This document shows positions 33,883 through 42,884 of a DNA stretch of 64,000 nucleotides, one piece after another; positions within the stretch are counted from its first letter, which is position 1, and each line of letters opens with the position of its first letter. This stretch comes from Pseudomonas putida. Lineage in GTDB: Bacteria > Pseudomonadota > Gammaproteobacteria > Pseudomonadales > Pseudomonadaceae. The position numbers were made by a program, and so were the translations under genes. The stretch is taken from contig NZ_JANHKS010000008.1 in NCBI RefSeq assembly GCF_028682175.1, forward strand, positions 62,001 to 126,000, written 5' to 3'. The notes beneath the pieces are model-generated. The model made no database searches. It had not been told where the DNA came from and saw only the letters and a program-made list of their open reading frames with translations.

Positions 33883-35127
33883 ATGTTCAGACCGTTATCC
33901 ATCTTTATCGGCGCGCGCTACACCCGGGCCAAGCGGCGCAACCACTTCATCTCGTTCATTTCGATGACCTCGATGATCGGCCTTGCGCTGGGCGTCCTGG
34001 CCATGATCGTGGTGCTGTCCGTGATGAACGGTTTCCAGAAGGAAATGAGTTCACGCATTCTGGGCATGGTGCCCCACGCGGTGATCGATGGCGTCAAGCC
34101 GCTCGACGACTGGAAACCTGCCGCCGACGCCGCGTTGAAGAACCCGCAGGTCACCGCCGCCGTGCCATTCACGCAAATGGACGGCATGCTTTCCTACAAG
34201 GGTTCGATGCAGCCTATCGAGATCAATGGCGTAGACCCTGCGCTGGAATCCCAGGTGTCCATCGTCACCCAGCACATCGTTCAGGGCCGCCTGCAGGATT
34301 TGAAAGCAGGCGAGTACGGCGTGGTGATCGGTGAAATCACCGCGCGGCGCTTTCGCTTGAACGTTGGCGACAAGATCACCCTGATCGTCCCGGAAATCAG
34401 CAGCGATCCGGGTGGCATCACCCCGCGTCTGCAACGCCTGACGGTGGTTGGCGTGTTCAAGGTCGGCGCCGAGCTGGACGGCTCCATGGCCTTGGTCAAC
34501 GTGGCCGACGCCGCCACCATCAAGCGCTGGCAGCCCAATCAGGTGCAGGGTGTTCGCCTGGCCCTGACCGATCTATACGCCGCGCCGCAAGTCTCGGCGG
34601 CCATCGCAGGTAACCTGGGCGCGGACTACAAGGCCGATGACTGGACCCACACCCAGGGCAGCCTGTTCAGCGCCATGAAAATGGAAAAGACCATGATTGG
34701 CCTGCTGTTGCTGATGATCGTCGCGGTGGCGGCCTTCAACATCATCGCCACGCTGATCATGGTGGTGAACGACAAGGGCGCCGACATCGCGATCCTGCGC
34801 ACCATCGGCGCGACGCCGCGTCAGATCATGGCCATCTTCATGGTGCAGGGCACTGTGATTGGTGTGGTTGGCACCCTGATCGGCGGCGTGCTGGGCGTGA
34901 TTGCGGCGATCAACGTCAGCCAGTTGGTGGGTTGGGTAGAACGCGTCACCGGACAGCACATCTTCACCTCGGACGTGTACTTCATCAGCAACCTGCCATC
35001 GCAACTGGAAGGCAGTGATGTGGTGATGATTTGCGCTGCGGGGCTGATTCTCAGCTTCCTGGCGACCATCTATCCGGCGTACCGCGCCTCGCAGATCCAG
35101 CCAGCCCACGCGCTGCGCTACGAGTAA
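33883..35127 (+). CDS. lolE: Lipoprotein-releasing ABC transporter permease LolE
   Basis: A 414-residue permease with the same layout as LolC: one N-terminal TM, a periplasmic domain and three C-terminal TMs ([20 protein letters not shown]). The two permeases are clear paralogs and form the heterodimeric channel of LolCDE. The start lies 49 bp after the lolD stop. It converges on the TauE/SafE-type gene with only 9 bp between the stops. Confidence 0.92.
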   Translation: MFRPLSIFIGARYTRAKRRNHFISFISMTSMIGLALGVLAMIVVLSVMNGFQKEMSSRILGMVPHAVIDGVKPLDDWKPAADAALKNPQVTAAVPFTQMDGMLSYKGSMQPIEINGVDPALESQVSIVTQHIVQGRLQDLKAGEYGVVIGEITARRFRLNVGDKITLIVPEISSDPGGITPRLQRLTVVGVFKVGAELDGSMALVNVADAATIKRWQPNQVQGVRLALTDLYAAPQVSAAIAGNLGADYKADDWTHTQGSLFSAMKMEKTMIGLLLLMIVAVAAFNIIATLIMVVNDKGADIAILRTIGATPRQIMAIFMVQGTVIGVVGTLIGGVLGVIAAINVSQLVGWVERVTGQHIFTSDVYFISNLPSQLEGSDVVMICAAGLILSFLATIYPAYRASQIQPAHALRYE

Positions 35128-35136
35128 ATCCGCCGG

Positions 35137-35820
35137 TCAATGCCCCATCAGCCAGTGTTGATGGGGCCCCGGTAGCGTCCACAGCCCGAACAGAATCACC
35201 AGCAGCCCGCCGGCCATCCGCACCCCACGCTTGCGCAGCAACGCAGTGGTGCGCTCGGCGGCAAGGCCGGTGGCCAGCAGCACCGGCCAGGTGCCAATCC
35301 CGAACGCCAGCATCAGCAGTGCACTGTGCAGCGCATCGCCTTGGCTTGCCGTCCACAGCAGCGTGCTGTAGACCAGTCCGCACGGCAGCCAGCCCCACAG
35401 CGCACCGAGCAGAAGGGCGCGTGGCGTGCTCGACACCGGCAGCAAGCGGCTGGCGACGGGCTGGATGTAGCGCCACAGCCAGCGTCCCAGGCCTTCGATG
35501 CGCGTCAGGCCGCTCCACCATCCCGCCAGGTACAGGCCCATGCAGATCAGCAGCAGGGCAGCGATGACTCGCAGCAGCATCGCGCCAGGGCTGTTGGCCA
35601 CGGCCCAGCCGGCGAGGCCGATGAGCAGGCCCGCGCAGGCGTAGCTGAAAACCCGCCCCAGGTTGTAGGCCACCAGCAGGCGCAAGCGTCGGCTGCGTTG
35701 TTCGGCCGGGATCGCCATGGTCAGCGCACCCATCAAGCCACCGCACATCCCCAGGCAATGCCCGCCACCGAGCAGGCCGAGGATCAGCGCGGAGAGGAGT
35801 TGGGGGAGGAGGTCAGGCAT
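35137..35820 (-). CDS. TauE/SafE- or DsbD-like polytopic membrane protein of the cco cluster
   Basis: A 227-residue membrane protein with about six TMs of the sulfite exporter TauE/SafE (UreH/DsbD-TM-like) type. The N-terminal GGGHCLGMCGG with two Cys and the mid-protein GWLPCGLVYS with one Cys suggest metal or thiol chemistry. Such a gene regularly follows ccoS in Pseudomonas and may help supply copper or assemble the oxidase (inference from context). The start at 35820 follows GAGGAGGT-type DNA; the frame is open 28 residues further upstream through REP DNA. Confidence 0.8.
   Translation of the reverse strand: MPDLLPQLLSALILGLLGGGHCLGMCGGLMGALTMAIPAEQRSRRLRLLVAYNLGRVFSYACAGLLIGLAGWAVANSPGAMLLRVIAALLLICMGLYLAGWWSGLTRIEGLGRWLWRYIQPVASRLLPVSSTPRALLLGALWGWLPCGLVYSTLLWTASQGDALHSALLMLAFGIGTWPVLLATGLAAERTTALLRKRGVRMAGGLLVILFGLWTLPGPHQHWLMGH
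35142..35167. terminator. Stem-loop at the lolE / membrane-protein convergent ends
   Basis: GCCCCATCA (35142-35150) pairs with TGATGGGGC (35159-35167), 15 bp after the lolE stop and inside the last codons of the opposing gene. There is no T-run; it could be a compact 3' structure for lolE mRNA. Confidence 0.45.
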
Positions 35821-35859
35821 TGGGGTGGTCCAGGGCTTTGCGGGTGAATGTTCCGACGT

Positions 35860-35952
35860 CTTCGCGAGCAAGCTCGCTCCCACAGTGGATGTGCGTAGAG
35901 TCACAAAATCTTGCCGTGCCCGGGACTTGTGGGAGCGAGCTTGCTCGCGAAG
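35860..35952. repeat. Inverted REP pair
   Basis: Facing elements of the GGGAGCGAGCTTGCTCGCGA kind (35860-35885 and 35928-35952) separated by 42 bp, between ccoS and the membrane-protein gene on the same strand. Confidence 0.9.
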
Positions 35953-35985
35953 GCGTCGGCGGGAGCGATGCGATAACCCAGTCCA

Positions 35986-36201
35986 TCACCCGATTTTCTT
36001 CTCTTCCGGTTTTTGCATTTCCCTGCCCGACGCCTCATCCACCCCCGCCTTGTGCCCGGGGTCCTGGTCATCGAAAAGAATGCTATGGGCCGGGCTGTCC
36101 ATGTCTTCGTACTGGCCGCTGTCCACGGCCCAGAAGAACACATAGATCGCCACTGCGACGATCAGCAGGGCCACCGGAATCATGATGTAGAGCGCGGGCA
36201 T
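35986..36201 (-). CDS. ccoS: cbb3-type oxidase assembly protein CcoS
   Basis: A 71-residue protein with one N-terminal TM (ALYIMIPVALLIVAVAIYVFFW) and a short charged tail (GQYEDMDSPAHSILFDDQD is the family signature). CcoS is needed for insertion of cofactors into cbb3 oxidase in other bacteria. It starts 16 bp after the ccoI stop, so the two are co-transcribed. Confidence 0.93.
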   Translation of the reverse strand: MPALYIMIPVALLIVAVAIYVFFWAVDSGQYEDMDSPAHSILFDDQDPGHKAGVDEASGREMQKPEEKKIG

Positions 36202-36217
36202 CGAACCTCCGGATCCT

Positions 36218-38671
36218 TCAGGCGGGCAGCGGGCGCGGGTGGGCGACCAGGGTGGGGGTGGCTTCCGTCAGCCCGACGCGGGTCAGGCGCAGGGCATTGA
36301 GCACCACGATCAGCGAGCTTGCCGACATGCCCGCTGCCGCCCACAGCGGCGTGACCCAGCCAAGCGCGGCGAACGGCAGCATGAGGCCATTGTATAGCCC
36401 TGCCCACATCAGATTCTCGATGATGATGCGCCGCGTCCGCCGGGCCAACGTGAAGGCCTGAACCAGTGCCGGCAGGCGGTTGGACAGCAGTACCGCATCG
36501 GCACTGGTTTTCGCAAGATCCGTGGCCGAGCCCATGGCCACGCTGATGTCCGCCGCAGCCAGCACCGGCACGTCGTTGACGCCATCACCGAGCATCAACA
36601 CCTTGTGGCCCTGGGCCCGGAGCTGCTTGAGCCTCTGCAGTTTGTCATCGGGACGCAGGCTGCCATGTGCTTCGTCGATCCCAAGCTGGGCCGCGACACT
36701 GGCGACCATGGGCGAGCTGTCACCCGACAGCAGCACAGTCCTCCAGCCTCGCTGCCTGCAGGCGTCGATCAAGGCGGCTGCGTCGTCGCGCAGGCGATCG
36801 TCCAGCACCAGCCACGCCAGTACCTGCTGATCGTCACCCAACAGCAGCCATTGGCCGGCTTGCTCAGGGGTTGGCGGAACCGCACTGCCGCTCAGGGCAC
36901 AGACAAAAGCCGGCTGGCCGATGCGCAGCAGGCGCCCGTTGACACGGCCTTCGAGCCCCAGCCCCGGGGTATTGCTCACTGAATCGGCTGTCAATGGCGT
37001 ATGGCCGAAAGCGCGGGCGATGGGGTGTTCGGACCGGCTTTCCAGCGCGGCCGCCAGCGACAGGCACTGATCGTTGTTCAGCGGCCCCAGACTGCGAATG
37101 GCCCGCAGAGTCAGGCGGCCCTCCGTCAGGGTGCCGGTCTTGTCGAAGATCACCGTGTCGATCTGATTCAACCCTTCTAGCACATGCCCTCGAGTCAGCA
37201 GCAAACCCTGGCCGTGCAGGGTGCCGGTGGCGGTGGTCAGCGCAACCGGCGTGGCCAGCGACAGCGCGCAAGGGCAGGTGGCGACCAGCATCGCCAGCAC
37301 GATCCAGAATGCGCGGGCCGGGTCGATCTGCCACCAGATCAGCCCCACCACCACCGCAGCCACCAGCGATATCAACAGAAACCACTGCGCGGCCCGGTCG
37401 GCAATTTGCGCCAGCCGGGGTTTTTCCGACTGCGCCCGTTCCAGCAAACGCACGATGGCCGAGAGCCGAGTGCTTTCACCCAGGGCCAGGACTTCAACGG
37501 TCAGCACGCTGTCCACGTTCGAGGTGCCAGCCGTGACAACATCGCCCACGACGCGAGGCTGGGGCAGGTACTCGCCTGTCAGCACCGATTCGTCGATGCT
37601 CGACTGGCCGCTGATGATCCTGCCATCGGCGGGCAAGATCGCGCCCGGATGCACCAGCACCCGATCATTGAGGCGCAGTTCGCTGAGCAGAATGCGCTCG
37701 CTCTGTCCGCTTTCGGTCAAACGCAGGCAGGAGGCAGGCAGCAGGTTGACCAGTTGCCCGGTGGCCGCAGCGGTACGCTCCCGGGCGCGACGCTCCAGAT
37801 AGCGCCCGGTCAGCAGGAACAGCGCGAACATGCCCACCGCATCGAAATACAACTCGCCGGTGCCGGTGATCGCGGTCCAAATGCCTGCGCCATAGGCCAG
37901 GCCAATGGCCAGCGACACCGAGACGTCCATGGTCAACTGGCGGGTGCGCAAGTCACGCAGGGCGCCCTTGAAGAACGGAGCGCAGCTGTAAAGCACGATG
38001 GGGGTTGTCAGAAACATCGCCACCCAGCGCAGGATGGTGTGCATCTCGGGGCTGAGGTCGATATTGAATTCCGGCCAGGTGGCCATGGTCGCCATCATCG
38101 CCTGAAACCATAGCAGCCCGGCGACGCCCAACTGGCGCAGGCTGCGGCGGTTTTCCCGGGCCAGTTGCTCGGTGGCCTGGTCGGCCTGCCAGGGATGGGC
38201 GGCATAGCCGATGCTGCGCAGCTCAAACAGCACCTGACTCAGGGGTAGCTCGGCGTCGTTCCAGCGCAGATAAAGCCGATGGTTGGACAGGTTCAGCCGC
38301 GCTTCGACCACGGCGGGCAACGTGCGCAGGTGTCGCTCGATCAGCCAGCCGCAGGCCGCGCAACTGATGCCTTCGATCAGCAGCGTGGTGTCGGCCAGGT
38401 CCTCGGCATGCCGAACGAAAGGCGCCTGCACATCGGGGCGGTCATAGAGCGCCTGTTCTTCGAGCAGTTGCGCGGGCAGGGCCTGAGGATTGACCGAGGC
38501 TTCGCTGCGATGGCTGTAGTAGCTTTCCAGGCCGCCCGCGACGATGGCCTCGGCCACTGCCTGGCAGCCCGGACAGCAGAACGGGCGGGACTCACCGAGT
38601 ACGACGGCACTGAAACGATCACCGGGCGGAACGGGCAGGGCGCAATGAAAGCAGGGGGTTGGGGCGTTCAC
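36218..38671 (-). CDS. ccoI: CcoI, copper-translocating P-type ATPase for cbb3 assembly
   Basis: A P1B-type ATPase of 817 residues from the GTG at 38671. The N-terminus has a Cys-rich metal site (CFHCALPV and PFCCPGCQA), then an HMA domain with ISCAACGW. The TM metal motif is CPC (VATCPCALSLATPVAL), the phosphorylation site is DKTGTLTEG, and the hinge is MLGDGVNDVPVL. It supplies copper to the CcoN heme-Cu centre. The in-frame ATG at 38710 would lie inside ccoH and gives 13 non-family residues. Confidence 0.93.
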   Translation of the reverse strand: MNAPTPCFHCALPVPPGDRFSAVVLGESRPFCCPGCQAVAEAIVAGGLESYYSHRSEASVNPQALPAQLLEEQALYDRPDVQAPFVRHAEDLADTTLLIEGISCAACGWLIERHLRTLPAVVEARLNLSNHRLYLRWNDAELPLSQVLFELRSIGYAAHPWQADQATEQLARENRRSLRQLGVAGLLWFQAMMATMATWPEFNIDLSPEMHTILRWVAMFLTTPIVLYSCAPFFKGALRDLRTRQLTMDVSVSLAIGLAYGAGIWTAITGTGELYFDAVGMFALFLLTGRYLERRARERTAAATGQLVNLLPASCLRLTESGQSERILLSELRLNDRVLVHPGAILPADGRIISGQSSIDESVLTGEYLPQPRVVGDVVTAGTSNVDSVLTVEVLALGESTRLSAIVRLLERAQSEKPRLAQIADRAAQWFLLISLVAAVVVGLIWWQIDPARAFWIVLAMLVATCPCALSLATPVALTTATGTLHGQGLLLTRGHVLEGLNQIDTVIFDKTGTLTEGRLTLRAIRSLGPLNNDQCLSLAAALESRSEHPIARAFGHTPLTADSVSNTPGLGLEGRVNGRLLRIGQPAFVCALSGSAVPPTPEQAGQWLLLGDDQQVLAWLVLDDRLRDDAAALIDACRQRGWRTVLLSGDSSPMVASVAAQLGIDEAHGSLRPDDKLQRLKQLRAQGHKVLMLGDGVNDVPVLAAADISVAMGSATDLAKTSADAVLLSNRLPALVQAFTLARRTRRIIIENLMWAGLYNGLMLPFAALGWVTPLWAAAGMSASSLIVVLNALRLTRVGLTEATPTLVAHPRPLPA

Positions 38672-38675
38672 GTCA

Positions 38676-39209
38676 TCACTTCTTTTCGGCACCCTGCAGC
38701 GGCTCGTCACCCAGGATCAGGTCCTTGTCACGGGTCACCGATTCTTCCTCGAACAGGCGCCATGTCTGGCTGTTCTCCACGCCCAGCAACTCGACGAAGC
38801 GACGGCCTTCGACCCGGTCACTCATCTGCCCGACGTAGCGCCCCGGTTGTGCGGGGTTGCGCGCCAGGATGATCTTGCGATCCTTTTCCGGCTGGGTGGG
38901 GGAGATCAGGTTCAGCACCAGGGTCTCCGGCTGGCTGTTGCCGGTCAGGCGCAGGTCGGCCTCGCCGGTGAGGTCATCCAGGGTCACGGTGGCGCGCAGT
39001 TTCAGGGTTTGCGCCAGCAGTTCGCGGTCCAGGGAACGGTTGATGCCTTTGCCTGCTTCGTAATAGTTGTCGTTGACCAGGTTGTCCGGGTTGTCCACGG
39101 CGATGGTCACCATCGCCACGGTCAGGCCTACTGAACAGGTCAGCATGCCGATGATGATCCATGGCCAACGATGTCGGTACCAGGGGCTTGCAGCAGTCGC
39201 TACGCTCAT
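38676..39209 (-). CDS. ccoH: cbb3 oxidase assembly protein CcoH (FixH)
   Basis: A 177-residue membrane protein with one N-terminal TM (WPWIIIGMLTCSVGLTVAMVTIAV) followed by DNPDNLVNDNYYEAGKGIN, the FixH-family motif, and a periplasmic beta-rich domain. It takes part in cbb3 assembly or stability. Start follows 12 bp after ccoG; the stop is 4 bp before the ccoI GTG. Confidence 0.9.
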   Translation of the reverse strand: MSVATAASPWYRHRWPWIIIGMLTCSVGLTVAMVTIAVDNPDNLVNDNYYEAGKGINRSLDRELLAQTLKLRATVTLDDLTGEADLRLTGNSQPETLVLNLISPTQPEKDRKIILARNPAQPGRYVGQMSDRVEGRRFVELLGVENSQTWRLFEEESVTRDKDLILGDEPLQGAEKK

Positions 39210-39221
39210 GTGTGACGTCTC

Positions 39222-40637
39222 TCAACGAACTTGTGGGCCGATGAATCGGCTCTTGGCTTGTACTTCGGTGCCGCTGTTTTCGATGTCCTTGAGGATGAAG
39301 TGGATCTCGTTGGTGCTCGACGGCAGTCGCTCAGGCGACACCGACAGCTCCACCGGCATGGTGAATATCTCGCCGGCGGCCACCTTGATTTCACGCCGGC
39401 CCTGCAGCTTGAGGTCGGAAAGCCCGGTGGCGTCGAGTACGTAGGTGTGGTCGATCTGATCCTTGTTCATGATCTTCAGGCTGTAGACGTTCTCGATTCG
39501 CCCTTCGGCGTTCTCACGGTACAGCACGCGGTCCTTGCTGACGTCGAAACCCACCAGCGAGCGCATGAAGAACGCCGCAGTCAGCACGCCGATCATCACC
39601 AGCAGCACCGCCGCGTAGCCGATCAGGCGCGGGCGCAGCTTGTTGGTTTTCTGTCCGGACAGGTTGTGTTCGGTGGTGTAGCTGATCAGGCCGCGAGGGT
39701 AGTTCATCTTGTCCATGATGGTGTCGCAGGCATCAATGCACGCGGCGCAGCCGATGCACTCGATCTGCAGGCCGTCGCGGATGTCGATGCCGGTGGGGCA
39801 GACCTGCACGCACATGGTGCAGTCGATGCAGTCACCCAGTCCCTGGGCCTTGTAGTCCTGGTCTTTCTTGCGCGGGCCACGTTGCTCGCCGCGGCGTGGG
39901 TCGTAGGACACGATCATGGTGTCCTTGTCGAACATCACGCTCTGGAACCGCGCGTACGGGCACATGTAGATGCACACCTGCTCGCGCAGCCAGCCAGCGT
40001 TGCCGTAGGTGGCGAGGGTGAAGAAGCCGACCCAGAAATATGACCAGCCATCGGCCTGGCCGGTGAAGAAATCAACGGTGAGTTCGCGGATCGGCGAGAA
40101 GTAGCCGACGAAGGTAAGCCCCGTGACCAGCCCGATCAGCAGCCACAGGCCATGCTTGGCCGACTTGCGCACGAACTTGTTGGCGCTCATGGGCGCCTTG
40201 TCCAGTTTCATGCGCTGGTTGCGGTCGCCCTCGGTGACCTTTTCGCACCACATGAACACCCAGGTCCACACGCTCTGCGGGCAGGTGTAGCCACACCACA
40301 CGCGCCCGGCGTACACCGTGATGAAAAACAGCCCGAAAGCGCTGACGATCAGGATGCCCGACAGCAGGATGAAGTCCTGCGGCCAGAAGGTGGCGCCGAA
40401 AATGTAGAATTTGCGCTCCGGCAGGTTCCACCAGACCGCCTGATGGCCGCCCCAGTCGAGCCAGACCGTGCCGAAATACAGCAGGAACAGCACGATCCCG
40501 CCGCCAATTCGCAGGTTGCGGAAGATCCCGGTGAACGCCCGGGTGTAGATCTTCTCCCGGGAGGCGTAGAGATCGACGGTGTCACTCTCTTTGTGGGGCG
40601 GCGGAGTGACGTTGTGAACCGGTATTTGCTCGCTCAT
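39222..40637 (-). CDS. ccoG: CcoG (RdxA/FixG), polyferredoxin-type cbb3 assembly protein
   Basis: A 471-residue membrane protein with several N-terminal TMs, a pair of 4Fe-4S clusters (CIDCTMCVQVCPTG and CIGCAACIDACD) and a C-terminal periplasmic Ig-like domain. CcoG is a cupric reductase that prepares copper for CcoI. It is the first gene of the ccoGHIS-(TauE-like) operon. An ANR/FNR box lies about 160 bp upstream. Confidence 0.93.
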   Translation of the reverse strand: MSEQIPVHNVTPPPHKESDTVDLYASREKIYTRAFTGIFRNLRIGGGIVLFLLYFGTVWLDWGGHQAVWWNLPERKFYIFGATFWPQDFILLSGILIVSAFGLFFITVYAGRVWCGYTCPQSVWTWVFMWCEKVTEGDRNQRMKLDKAPMSANKFVRKSAKHGLWLLIGLVTGLTFVGYFSPIRELTVDFFTGQADGWSYFWVGFFTLATYGNAGWLREQVCIYMCPYARFQSVMFDKDTMIVSYDPRRGEQRGPRKKDQDYKAQGLGDCIDCTMCVQVCPTGIDIRDGLQIECIGCAACIDACDTIMDKMNYPRGLISYTTEHNLSGQKTNKLRPRLIGYAAVLLVMIGVLTAAFFMRSLVGFDVSKDRVLYRENAEGRIENVYSLKIMNKDQIDHTYVLDATGLSDLKLQGRREIKVAAGEIFTMPVELSVSPERLPSSTNEIHFILKDIENSGTEVQAKSRFIGPQVR

Positions 40638-40797
40638 TGCGGCGTGCTCATCGAACCATCACGTGGCTGTGGAAAATGCCTTGGCCAGTACGTGCCGGCC
40701 AGGGTCATTGCTTGTTGTTGTGCCGTTCATGATACCCCTGTGACTTTAGTCCAAGGCAGCGGTGTCTGGTCGCTCGGGGCATGGACGGTGTTGCGCG

Positions 40798-40811
40798 TTG
40801 ATGCAGGTCAA
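40798..40811 (-). promoter_or_regulatory. ANR/FNR box upstream of ccoG
   Basis: TTGAT-GCAG-GTCAA fits the ANR/FNR consensus TTGAT-N4-ATCAA at 9 of 10 fixed positions. It sits between the PIN-toxin stop (40856) and the ccoG start (40637). It suggests low-oxygen induction of ccoGHIS. The distance to a -10 element was not settled: TAAAGT and TATCAT are both possible on the minus strand. Confidence 0.6.
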
Positions 40812-40855
40812 AAGTGGCAAGGTCATTCGGAATGCGTCGGGCACTCGAACTGCCG

Positions 40856-41311
40856 CTACGAAATTCCAACTCCGTAGGGAGCGCGCTCTTCGTTCAACTG
40901 ACTGAGCCAGGGGTTCAGCACTGCAGCGCCGCTCCCCGAGAAGTCGGCGGTGTTGCGGGTGACCACCGTCATGCCATGCACCAGGGCTGTGGCGGCGATC
41001 ATTGCATCGTATTCGCTGCGAGGATCAGGAACGTGCAGGCGGGCGCATCTGGTGGCGACGGACGCATCTACAGGCAGAATTCGCCCCGCGAAGGCTGGAA
41101 GCAAATGATGCTCCATCCAGCTCCTGAGCAATCCCGATTGAGCCGGGTCGCGTCTCTCAAGCCGAAGAATGCCGGTCTCAAGCTCAAGGACCGTGACCGC
41201 GCTGATGTACAGGCTGGGCGCCGGGATCTGCCGGGCCCATCTCAATACATTTGGCGCTGCCTTCTGATTCTTTCGCAGCTCCGAAACCACGTTGGTGTCG
41301 AGCAGGTACAT
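40856..41311 (-). CDS. VapC/FitB-like PIN-domain toxin
   Basis: A 151-residue PIN-domain ribonuclease toxin. The acidic catalytic set is visible: Asp5 (YLLDTNVVSEL), Glu43 (VLELETG), Asp102 (SEYDAMIAATAL) and Asp123 (NTADFSG). LLDTNVVSE is typical of the FitB/VapC branch. Its start overlaps the antitoxin stop by one base (TGATG), the usual translational coupling of such modules. The target RNA is unknown. Confidence 0.92.
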   Translation of the reverse strand: MYLLDTNVVSELRKNQKAAPNVLRWARQIPAPSLYISAVTVLELETGILRLERRDPAQSGLLRSWMEHHLLPAFAGRILPVDASVATRCARLHVPDPRSEYDAMIAATALVHGMTVVTRNTADFSGSGAAVLNPWLSQLNEERAPYGVGIS

Positions 41312-41562
41312 CAGGACAGATCCACTTCACGCGGCAATATCGGCGCGCGTCGTGACTCGAAGTCGATGTCTTCGATGCCGGGCATTGCGAGCATGTCGAC
41401 GATGCTGAGCGAGCCGCCGGCGAGTTTCTGGTAATCCTCGATGGTGAGCAGCACATGCGCCGGACGACCCCGGTCAGTGATGAAGACCGGGCCCTCTTTC
41501 GTCGCCTTCTTGGCGCCGCTGGTATCCTGATTGAACTCGCGACTTGAAATAGTGGTGATCAC
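41311..41562 (-). CDS. Phd/YefM-type antitoxin
   Basis: An 83-residue antitoxin. The N-terminal half (TTISSREFNQDTSGAKKATK, then GPVFITDRGRPAHVLLTIEDYQKL) is the Phd/YefM DNA-binding domain, and the C-terminal tail (DMLAMPGIEDIDFESRR) should neutralise the toxin. The start is GTG, with AGGAG (complement of 41572-41576) 9 bp upstream. It is expected to autorepress from an operator just upstream. Confidence 0.9.
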   Translation of the reverse strand: MITTISSREFNQDTSGAKKATKEGPVFITDRGRPAHVLLTIEDYQKLAGGSLSIVDMLAMPGIEDIDFESRRAPILPREVDLS

Positions 41563-41583
41563 AGGCGATAGCTCCTTGCTGTT

Positions 41584-41599
41584 GTAGCAATGTTTCTAC
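41584..41599. promoter_or_regulatory. Candidate operator of the toxin-antitoxin module
   Basis: GTAGCAATGTTTCTAC, an imperfect palindrome (GTAG.AA..TT.CTAC), lies 22-37 bp upstream of the antitoxin start, where Phd/VapB repressors bind. Confidence 0.45.
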
Positions 41600-41662
41600 G
41601 TTTCGATTTTATGGATGTTATGCCTGTCACGACCATCTCTCAACAGCGAATGTGTAACCAAA

Positions 41663-41692
41663 GAAAAACCCCGTCAGTTGACCCTGACGGGG
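41663..41692 (-). terminator. Rho-independent terminator of ccoNOQP
   Basis: CCCCGTCAG and CTGACGGGG (41669-41677 and 41684-41692) form a 9-bp stem with a 6-nt loop, followed on the minus strand by a T-run (41664-41668). It lies about 18 bp after the ccoP stop and separates the oxidase operon from the toxin-antitoxin pair. Confidence 0.92.
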
Positions 41693-41710
41693 CCTCCAGA
41701 TGCATCGTTC

Positions 41711-42691
41711 CTACTCCTGCGCGTCCGCCGGCTTATTCCCATGAGACAGGCTATACACATACGCCGCCAGCAAATGCACCTTGTCATTGCCCTGCAGCAA
41801 TTCCTGGGCAGGCATCTGGCCCTGGCGGCCGTAGCGGATGGTCTGCTGCAACTGCGCGAAGCTTGAACCGTAGATGAACGCGCCCGGGTGGGTCAGGTCA
41901 GGTGCGCCCATGGCGGGAGTGCCCTTGCCTTCGGGGCCGTGGCAGGCGACGCAGTTGCCGGCGAAGATTTTCTGCCCGTTGACCGGGTCTGCCTTGGCGT
42001 CGTCTGGCAGTTTGCGCCCATCCAGTTTCGTCAGCACGAAGGCCGCGACGTCCCGCACACCCTGATCGCCGACCACTTCACCCCATGCCGGCATGACCGC
42101 ATGACGGCCACCCATGATGGTGGTCTTGATGGTCTGCGGATCACCGCCCCAGCGCCAGTCGGCGTCGGTCAGGTTGGGGAAGCCGTAGGCACCCTTGGCG
42201 TCCGAGCCGTGGCACACCGAACAGTTGGAGGCGAACAGCCGGCCACCCATTTTCAGGGCTTGCGGATCCTTGGCCACATCTTCGATGGGCATGGCCGCGA
42301 ATTTGGCGAAGATCGGACCAAAACGCGCATCCGACCGGGACATTTCCTTTTCCCATTCATGCACGCCGGTCCAGCCCGGCTGGCCGTTGGAGAAGGCGAT
42401 CTTCTTGTCGTTGTCGACGTAGTCGTAGCCCGGCAACAGGCCCTTCCAGTTGCCCAGGCCGGGGTACAGCGCCAGGTAACCGAGGGCGAAGATGATGGTG
42501 CCGATGAACAGCATGAACCACCACTTGGGCAGCGGGTTGTCGTACTCCTCGATGCCGTCGAAGGAGTGGCCGACGGTCTCGTCGGTGGTGTCGGCGCGCT
42601 GGCCCTTGCGGGTCGCCAGCAGCAGCCAGGTCAGGCAGAAGATCGTGCCCAACGACAGTACGGTGACGTACAGGCTCCAAAACGTAGTCAT
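41711..42691 (-). CDS. ccoP: cbb3 oxidase subunit CcoP, diheme cytochrome c
   Basis: A 326-residue membrane-anchored protein with two N-terminal TMs (residues about 1-20 and 55-80; [10 protein letters not shown] after the first) and two c-type heme motifs, [11 protein letters not shown] and [11 protein letters not shown]. It passes electrons to CcoO and CcoN. The start overlaps the ccoQ stop by 4 bp (ATGA). Confidence 0.95.
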   Translation of the reverse strand: MTTFWSLYVTVLSLGTIFCLTWLLLATRKGQRADTTDETVGHSFDGIEEYDNPLPKWWFMLFIGTIIFALGYLALYPGLGNWKGLLPGYDYVDNDKKIAFSNGQPGWTGVHEWEKEMSRSDARFGPIFAKFAAMPIEDVAKDPQALKMGGRLFASNCSVCHGSDAKGAYGFPNLTDADWRWGGDPQTIKTTIMGGRHAVMPAWGEVVGDQGVRDVAAFVLTKLDGRKLPDDAKADPVNGQKIFAGNCVACHGPEGKGTPAMGAPDLTHPGAFIYGSSFAQLQQTIRYGRQGQMPAQELLQGNDKVHLLAAYVYSLSHGNKPADAQE

Positions 42692-42879
42692 TCTTTGTTG
42701 CTCCTGGAAGCTTGCGCTTGCTCGAGGTGCTTGATGGCCTCGGGGTCGTCGGCAAAGGGCAGCAGGGTCGCGTCGTCGAATTCAGCCTTGCGCCGGGGGC
42801 TGAATACCCACAGCGCCAGGCCGATGAAGGCCACCATCACCACGACGGTGCCCAGGCCTCGAATCATTCCGATATCCAT
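42688..42879 (-). CDS. ccoQ: cbb3 oxidase small subunit CcoQ
   Basis: A 63-residue protein with one TM ([18 protein letters not shown]) followed by [19 protein letters not shown], the CcoQ signature. ATG at 42879 is preferred, 5 bp after the ccoO stop; a GTG at 42888 would overlap ccoO. It helps stabilise CcoP in the complex. Confidence 0.9.
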   Translation of the reverse strand: MDIGMIRGLGTVVVMVAFIGLALWVFSPRRKAEFDDATLLPFADDPEAIKHLEQAQASRSNKE

Positions 42880-42884
42880 GGCGA

